From Sipunculus nudus (Eukaryota; Annelida; Sipuncula; Golfingiida; Sipunculidae), in assembly GCA_026874595.1 (NCBI GenBank), contig CM049309.1:306501-370500 (forward strand): 64,000 nt of DNA, read 5' to 3'. Shown one piece after another: positions 56,862 through 64,000 of this stretch (positions are counted from its first letter, which is position 1; each line of letters starts with the position of its first letter). The position numbers and the translations under genes were made by a program. Under the pieces are notes generated by a model. That model saw only the letters and a program-made list of their open reading frames with translations, searched no databases and was not told the origin of the DNA.

Positions 56862-57796
56862 AGCGAACCTGTGAGCTTATGCGATGGCGCAGCGTCGTCC
56901 GTAAGCCGTCAGCCATCCGCCGTCCAGGGCTGGCTTTCGGCCGTCCATGGCTGTAAGTCAGAAACCGTCAGAGCTAGCAGCTCCAAATTACATGTAAGAA
57001 TTAGTCACATGTGAAATTTGTTGCCCTGGAGCTAAGTAATGGGTATCTGCATTAATTTAGATTTTATAGAGAAAAAGCTTAAAAACCTTTAAAAAATTTC
57101 TTCTCTGAAACTCTATAGCAAAATTGTCCAATATTTCACAGAAATGATCCCTGGAACAATCTCTCCCAAGTTTGTTCGAATGGTTCCAGTTCGAAGATTT
57201 TTGGCGGAGTTACAGGAGGTTGAACTTAGTCATCTGTCCAAAAAAGCACACTAAAATTAAAATCTCAGAAACTGCTAGAGCTATAATCACCAAATTTTAT
57301 ACCAATGATTATCACATATGTCATATCTGATTTTGAGGTATTGGTGGCGCCACCTACATTGATGTGTTTTTTACAAGCGAAAATGTAATTTCAAACTCTA
57401 CTAGCTTATACACTGATTTATGATGAAACTGTAAAGCTGATTGGTTTAAACTTTACAAGAATTATTCTATGGGTTCTGCCAGTTTTTATAAGAATAGATT
57501 GGGTAAATACAGCTTAAAAAAAGCAGTGTATCCATTTGAAAAAGGCTTTCTGTATTTGAAAACAGATTTGACAACATGCTGAGTTTCAGCAACCAAGTCA
57601 AGAGGTCACTCAGTACAAACAGGTGGGGTCCAGACATCACCATGGCAACTGACCTGGCTCTGGGGGAGTGTGGAGACAATGTGTCTAGACGTCTAGACAC
57701 AGCGTCTAGACATCTAGACACAATGTTGAGATGCAGAATTCCCAGATTATTGGAACTATATCCTTCAACTGTTTGAAAAAACTTGGTTTGCATTTT
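56862..57796 (+). mobile_element. Family D element, copy 3 (most complete)
   Basis: Left end AGCGAACCTGTGAGCTTATG at 56862, then a GTCCGTAAGCCGTCAGCC tract; right end CTTGGTTTGCATTTT near 57795. It contains GGTGGCGCCACC at 57343 and the 20-bp palindrome GTGTCTAGACGTCTAGACAC at 57681-57700, followed at once by GTCTAGACATCTAGACAC. Confidence 0.6.
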
Positions 57797-57799
57797 AAG

Positions 57800-59680
57800 C
57801 GAATTGGGTTTATCCTCAGTTCAGATGTGAACTGCAGCCCCCTCATTTTTGGTTGACCTCTGACCTTTCCTCGCTGCCCAGGGTCCATTTGTGTGTCTGT
57901 TTCCACACATAAACCAGCATATCTCGGGAACCGTTTGACCGATCAGGCTAAAAATTTTGCACAAATGTAGCCCTTTGATAGCTTTATAACATACACTAAA
58001 AGTGGTGGCGCCACCTGCAACCATTTTTGCACAGCCTTCATCTATTCATCTGCCTTGGGACAATATCACTCATATTTCAGTAGTGGTTTGACTTATCCAC
58101 CTAAAATTTTGCAGGTTTATACATCCTGGACAGCCTTCTCGATTTTATGATAGGTGGTGCCACCTAAATTCACTTTTACTCTGCAGACATCCAAGCTCAT
58201 ATCTCGGGAACCGTTTGAATGATTTGGCCAAAATTTTGCATGTGTATAGATCTCACATAGCTCTTCATCATAGGCAAAACTGGTGGTGCTACGTGCAACC
58301 ATTTATGCACAGTGTCCATCTGTTCATCTGCCTTGGGATAAAATCACTCATATCTCAGCAGTGGTTTGACTTATCCACCTGAAATTTTGCAGGTTTATAC
58401 ATCCTGGACAGCTTTCTTGATTTATGACAGGTGGCGCTACCAACATTCAGGTTTACTCTGCAGACATCCAAGCTCATATCTCGGGAACCGTTTGACTGAT
58501 TGGGCTAAAATTTTGCATGTGTATAGATCTCACATAGCTCTTCATCATAGGCAAAACTGGTGGCGCCCCCTGCAACCATAAATGCACAGCACAGATCTGT
58601 TCATCTGCCTTCGGATAAAATCACTCTTATCTCAGCAGTGGTTTGATATATCCACCTGAAATTTTGCAGGTTTAAACATCCTGGAAAGCTTTCTCGATTT
58701 TATGACAGGTGGCGCCACCTACATTCAGGTTTACACTGCAGACATTCAAGCTCATATCTCGGGAACCATTTGACCGATTGGGCTAAACTTTTGCATGTGT
58801 ATAGATCTCACATACCTCTTCATCATTGGCAAAACTGTTGGTGCCACCTGCATCCTATTATGCACAGCGTCCATCTGTTCATCTGCCTTGGGATAAAATC
58901 ACTCATATCTCAGCAGTGGTTTGACTTATCCACCTGAAATTTTGCAGGTTTATACCTGCATCCTGGACAGCCTTCTCGATTTTATGACAGGTGGCGCCAC
59001 CTACATTCACGTTTACTCTGCAGACATTCAAGCTCATATCTCGGGAACCATTTGACCGATTGGGCTAAAATTTTGCATGTGTATAGATCTCACATACCTC
59101 TTCATCATAGGCAAACTGGTGGTGCCACCTGCAACCTATTATGCACAGCGTCCATCTGTTCATCTACCTTGGGATAAAATCACTCATATCTCAGCAGTGG
59201 TTTGACTTATCCACCTGAAATTTTGCAGGTTTATACATGCATCCTGGACAGCCTTCTCGATTTTATGACAGGTGTCACCACCTACATTCACATTTACTCT
59301 TCCGACATCCAAGCTCATATCTCGGGAACCATTTGAGCGATTGGGCCAAAAGTTTGCATGTTTATAGATCTCACAAAGCTCTTCATCATAGGCAAACTGG
59401 TGGGGCCACCTGCAACCATTTTTGCACAGCGTCCATCTGTTCATCTGTGTCACTCATATTTCAGTAGTGGTTTGACTTTTCCACCTAAAATTTTGCAGGT
59501 TTATACATCCTGGACAATTTTCTTGATTTTATGACAGGTGGCACCACCGACATTCACGTTTACGCTGCAGACATCAATGCTGACATACAACACACCTCAC
59601 TCTATTCCCCTTGCCACTTAATCCATGCCTCACTTCACCCGTCCCACTCTGATTTCTGTTGTCTACCCATATTCTAGTTT
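57800..59680 (+). mobile_element. Family C element, copy 3, left end lost
   Basis: About seven core half-unit pairs with CATATCTCGGGAACCGTTTG, GATCTCACATAGCTC and GGTGGCGCCACC or variants. It ends in a degraded right end GTCTACCCATATTCTAGT at 59679. The GTATCCGCC head is missing; the sequence begins within the head region right after the family D right end. Confidence 0.6.
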
Positions 59681-59850
59681 TAAAATGTCCTAGTCTGAAA
59701 CTTGCAGGTCCGAAATGTCCATTTTGCTAAAATCATAATGACTAAGGTAGATATGCAGGACTTAAAAGGATCAATATTAAATTTTAAAAATAAACCTGAA
59801 TTCATACTCCCAAACTTTGCACAGGTTCGCATGAGGCCTGTAGGCCTTGT
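59681..59850 (+). repeat. Family E fragment, copy 2
   Basis: Matches 12320-12490 and ends in the hairpin AGGCCTGTAGGCCTTGTT. Confidence 0.6.
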
Positions 59851-60650
59851 TATCTTTAATTGATAAGCCACACTTACTGTATGCCTATCCCCAGGGTTTT
59901 GGGCTGATTCTTGTCTGTTGTATGCCCCATCTGTCAAAGACTGGCTTCCTCACACTCCTCTGGTTTATGAATTCTTACAAGGTGTTCACTTCAATTATTC
60001 TCAGCCACGTATCTTTACTCCTTCATTCTGTCTTAATATCTTACTCCACCATTTCCGGCGCTTCTTTTTCACCTGTCTCATAATTTGGTGTTTCTTCTTG
60101 CTCTTGCCTTGGCAGGGCATCGGGCTTAGCTGCCTGCTGGTTTTTTCTGCAACTCTTCTTTTCCCCCTGTTTTATCGTTAAATCAGCCATCTGTTGCCCC
60201 TGCGGTTCTATGGCTCCTTCCTGCTCTCCCTAACGGGCATTTTAGGTTTGAAGCCACAATCTGTCCAGTTCATGCCTTTTGCTCTACCTCCAGGCGAACA
60301 TGTCTCACTGGAAGACCTTTCTTCCTTCAATGTACCCGCTAATGATGACAGAGCAATCGCTACCTCCTTGCTCACTTATCTGGCATCTCAATTTCCCAGT
60401 TCCAAAAGAAGGGCTTCTGGAAATCTCCTTTCATGACATTTTATCTAAATGATATCCATCTACAGGCCTCTGGTCTGTAATCTGGTCCTGTAGTTGCTGC
60501 TGGTGCGGTTCTTCAATTCTCACCACTGTCTACCATTCCAGCCACTACTTCGACGATTCCTGCCAAGTCTTCTAGGCACGAGTTGTCTCCGTTCAGTTCA
60601 CATCTTCCTTAAAGGCTGGTATCTCCCCTCCCCATGGGTTACCTATTATT
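59851..60650 (+). other. Unassigned region of higher GC
   Basis: Contains Pro/Ser/Leu-rich open frames, including 60194-60436 with PFALPPGEHVSLEDLSSFNV. I could not assign it to the gene by phase or to a known retroelement. It could be a decayed retrotransposon fragment. Confidence 0.3.
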
Positions 60651-60656
60651 TTTTTA

Positions 60657-63600
60657 TTAGCTCAGCTGACTATAAGTCATCTGAGCTATAGTCGTGGTCC
60701 ATTGTCCGTCGTCCGTCCGTCTGTCCGTCCGTCCGTCCGTCCGTCCGTCCGTAGATGTGGCACGTTTTGAAACCGTAAGACCTAGGAATCCAAAATTCGG
60801 CATAATGTTAGATGTCCCCAAGATCTCCTACCAAGCCGAAAACTGGGTCTTTGCGACTTCGTTCCTTTGAGAAATTAAGGAAAAACCTCAATTTTTTTAT
60901 TAAAAACCTATTTTCACACTTCAGGACTGCCTAATATCAAAATGACTCATCTGTTTTTCCTCATATTTACCATAAATATTCTTCTATATAGTTCCTATGT
61001 ACATGCCTGAAATTATGTCTGTATTATATAATTGTATCCGCCAAAACAGAGTTTTGCGGATACTATGTTTTCAGCTGGCCGCCGCCGCCGCCGCCGCGTA
61101 GGTGTCCGGAGAACTCCTCCGTAACCGCTGGGCGGAATTTTACGAAACCCGGGATTATGTTCGGGTCACATGTGAACTGCTGCGCCCCGATTTTGTTTTG
61201 ACCTCTGACCTTTCCTTTGCGCTCTGCGTCCGTTTGTGCGTCTGTTTCCACACATAAACCCACATATCTCGGGAACCGTTTGACCGATCAGGAAAATTTT
61301 TTTGCACAAATGTAGCCCTCGGAGAGCTTTATAACATACACCAAAAATGGTGGCGCCACCTGCAACCATGTTTGCACAGTGTCCATCTGTTCGTCTGCCT
61401 TGGGTTAAAATCACTCAAATCTCTGCAGTGACTTGACTAATTCACCTGAAATTGGGCATGCGTAAACATCCTGGATAGCTTTTCTGATTTTATGACAGGT
61501 GGCGCCACCTACATTCACGTTTACGCTGCAGACATCCAAGCTCATATCTCTGGAACCGTTTGACCGATCAGGAAAATTCTTTTGCACAAATGTAGCCCTT
61601 GGAGAGCTTTATAACATACACCAAAAATGGTGGCGCCACCTGCAACCATGTTTGCACAGTGTCCATCTGTTCGTCTGCCTTGGGCTAAAATCACTCATAT
61701 CTCTGCAGTGACTTGACTAATTCACCTGAAATTGGGCATGCGTATACATCCTGGATAGCTTTTCTGATTTTATGACAGGTGGCGCCACCTACATTCACGT
61801 TTACGCTGCAGACATCCAAGCTCATATCTTGGGAACCGTTTGACCGATCAGGAAAATTCTTTTGCACAAATGTAGCCCTTGGAGAGCTTTATAACATACA
61901 CCAAAAATGGTGGCGCTACCTGCAACCATGTTTGCACAGTGTCCATCTGTTTGTCTGCCTTTGGTTAAAATCACTCATATCTCTGCAGTGACTTGACTAA
62001 TTCACCTGAAATTTGGCATGCGTATACATCCTGGATAGCTTTTCTGATTTTATGACAGGTGGCGCCACCTACATTCACGTTTACGCTGCAGACATCCAAG
62101 CTCATACCTCGGTAACCGTTTGACCAATCAGGAAAATCTTTTTGCACAAATGTAGCCCTTGGAGAGCTTTATAACATACACCGAAAATGGTGGCACCACC
62201 TGCAACCATGTTTGCACAGTGTCCATCTGTTCGTCTGCCTTGGGTTAAAATCACTCATATCTCTGCAGTGGTTTGACTAATTCACCTGAAATTCGGCATG
62301 CTTATACATCCTGGATAGCTTTTCTGATTTTATGACAGGTGGCGCCACCTACAATCAAGTTTACGCTGCAGACATCCAAGCTCATATCTAGGGAACCGTT
62401 TGACCGATTGGGCCAAAATTTTGCATGTGTATAAATCTCACATAGCTCTCTATCATATGCAAAACTGGTGGCGCCACCTGCAGCCATGTTTGCACAGCTC
62501 CCATCTGTTTGTCTGCCATGGGATAAAATCACTCATATCTCGGCAGTGGTTTGACATATCTGCCTAAAATTTTGCAAGTTTATACATCCCCGACAGCTCT
62601 CTTGATTTTATGACAGGTGGCGCCACCTGCATTCTAGTTTATGCAGCAGATATCCAAGCTCATATCTTGGGAACCGTTTGACCGATTGGGCCAAAGTTTT
62701 GCATGTGTATAGAGCTTTCTGGATTTTTTCGTAGGTAGCGCAACCTACATACACAATTTGGCTGCAGACATCCATGCTAATATGCAACACTTCACCCGTT
62801 CCACTCTGATTTAGGCGGATACAAGTAGTCGCTTGTCGACTACCCGTATTCTAGTTTAAAAAAGTTATGAGCCCAAACATAATGCATTTTGTAAAAAATC
62901 AGGAAAGATATTTGATCACTTAACACAAAATATGTTAAAGCTATGGACTTTTTTTCCAGTAATATAACTTTAATTAATCAAAATTAAATTGTATACCCAA
63001 AATTAGATCAAAATCTTTTAAATTTTTTAAAATATTTACAAAAATAAAAAATTGGTACCTTAAATTTAGCCCAACTTTGACCATGGCACATTTTTTTCCT
63101 GTAAGTACTGTGGATTTAATTTTCACAGTATGTTTTTGTTAGCATTTTGTCTGTTAACACCAAAAATTTGAAACCAGTTGATCAAAAACTGTAGATTTTA
63201 TTCAAGTTTTCAAACACCATGGAACATATTGTTTACATCAAGCTAGTGTTATGCAGTTTGCAAGAGCTCAGCTCCCCAGCTTCAGCTCTCAGTTCCTTAA
63301 ATTTGGCATACAATTAGATGTCTCCAAAATCCCTAACCATGCCAAGAATTTGGTCACTAGGACTTAATACCTTCGAGATATTAATGAAAAACTTCATTTT
63401 TCCATTAAAAACCCATTGTTACACTTCAAGACTGCCTAATATCAAAACAACTGATCTGACTTTAATCATATATAATATACATATTTTTCTATACATTCTC
63501 TATGCACATGCCAGATATGATGTCAGTATTGCGTAACTGTTTTAAGTTATGGGCGCAAACATTATGCACTTTGTAAAAAATCAAGAAATAATTTACTCCC

Positions 63601-64000
63601 TTAACAGGGAGATTGCTGAAGCTAGAGATTTTTTTTTCAGGGATGTAACATTATTTAATCAAGATTCAATTGAATACCCAAAATTAGTTCTGAATTTTTC
63701 AGATTTTATAAGTTATTAGTATAAATATAAAATTAGTACCTTATATTTTGCTCAACTTTGACCATGGCACGTTTGTTTCCTGTGAGCACTGTTGATATAA
63801 TTTTCATGTCATGCACACATAAGGATTTCAGCTTTTTAGTGTAGAAAGCTGAAAGAAATTGGCCAAAAATTGTAGCTTTTGTTAATGTTTCTATGAGACC
63901 ATGTCAGACTTTGGCCCTCTCCAGCCCCTCTTGAGTCACCTGTATGTTGACCTTGTTGAACTTTCAGCAAATTATGCATGCTTGACGCGAGGCATAAACT
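60657..64000 (+). mobile_element. Family A element, copy 5, runs off the window
   Basis: Left-end hairpin at 60659 and a pure GTCC tract (60703-60750). The core continues after a nested family C element at 62857 and matches 29540-30700 and 37630-38770. The right end lies beyond the window. Confidence 0.72.
61032..62855 (+). mobile_element. Family C element nested in family A (copy 2, intact)
   Basis: Left end GTATCCGCC at 61034 with its hairpin and a (CCG)n tract; right end GGCGGATAC at 62815 then GTAGTCG-CTTGT-CGACTAC and CCGTATTCTAGT. Core pairs with GGTGGCGCCACC appear at 61349, 61499, 61629, 61779, 62059, 62339, 62468 and 62617. The flanks TATATAATT and TTTAAAAAAGTTATG rejoin into the uninterrupted family A sequence. 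Confidence 0.8.

Noticed and set aside
56427-56880. Further CPLANE1-like exon ending near TTAAAG at 56862
   Set aside because: A candidate acceptor (CCCTTCAG) exists, but the reading does not look like the family and the phase after 56426 does not fit.
3197-64000. Autonomous Helitron/Helentron replicase-helicase or any transposase gene
   Set aside because: No open frame of suitable length or motif was found on either strand; all elements here look non-autonomous.

Overview
This is a eukaryotic, AT-rich window. It holds the 3' part of one large plus-strand gene whose introns are packed with tandemly repeated mobile elements. The organism is most likely a bivalve or another mollusc. The reasons are the repeat style (short hairpin ends, GTCC-rich heads, tandem cores, as in the bivalve 'pearl' elements), long introns, GT-AG splicing and a ciliary gene typical of animals. 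No bacterial gene, operon, rRNA, tRNA or CRISPR array was seen.

The gene: 18 exons between 39 and 56426 (17 well supported, one tentative) can be joined with matching splice phases into about 1,640 codons without a stop. The product looks like the C-terminal half of CPLANE1 (JBTS17/C5orf42), a ciliogenesis and planar polarity effector. This is a family call from memory of its general layout, not from a search. The 5' end lies upstream. The stop codon was not found, so it lies in an unrecognised exon or beyond the window.

The introns: at least seven structurally definable repeat families share one plan: a hairpin left end, a core of tandem units of about 140-340 bp, and a right end with a hairpin. 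Where tested, short subterminal inverted repeats are present and there is no target duplication. I name them here A (AGCTCAG head), B (GTATCGCCAGAC), C (GTATCCGCC), D (AGCRAACC), E (AGGCC tail), F (DR1-bearing 146-bp units), G (TATGCCCC) and H (142-bp units). Nested insertions give natural empty sites and show insertion inside T-runs without target duplication, the signature of non-autonomous Helentron/HINE elements. The layout is: 3197-9892 family A with a 1,711-bp tandem amplification; 10014-12490 B, D and E; 12885-13190 a DR1 array; 14542-15717 C; 15870-16865 F; 17690-20575 a 47-bp satellite array split by a TIR transposon; 23893-34100 a family A element with two A copies and one B copy nested inside it; 34475-37175 a 50-bp array split by a second TIR transposon; 37392-39891 A; 40150-40892 a pogo-like remnant next to an exon; 42762-43440 a 38-bp array; 44609-47403 A with G inside; 47500-48400 H; 51103-52000 a second pogo-like copy; 56862-59850 D, C and E; 60657 to the window end A with C inside.

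The most notable signal is a 12-bp palindrome, GGTGGCGCCACC. It recurs once or twice per tandem unit in four families (A, B, C, D) whose other sequence is largely unrelated.
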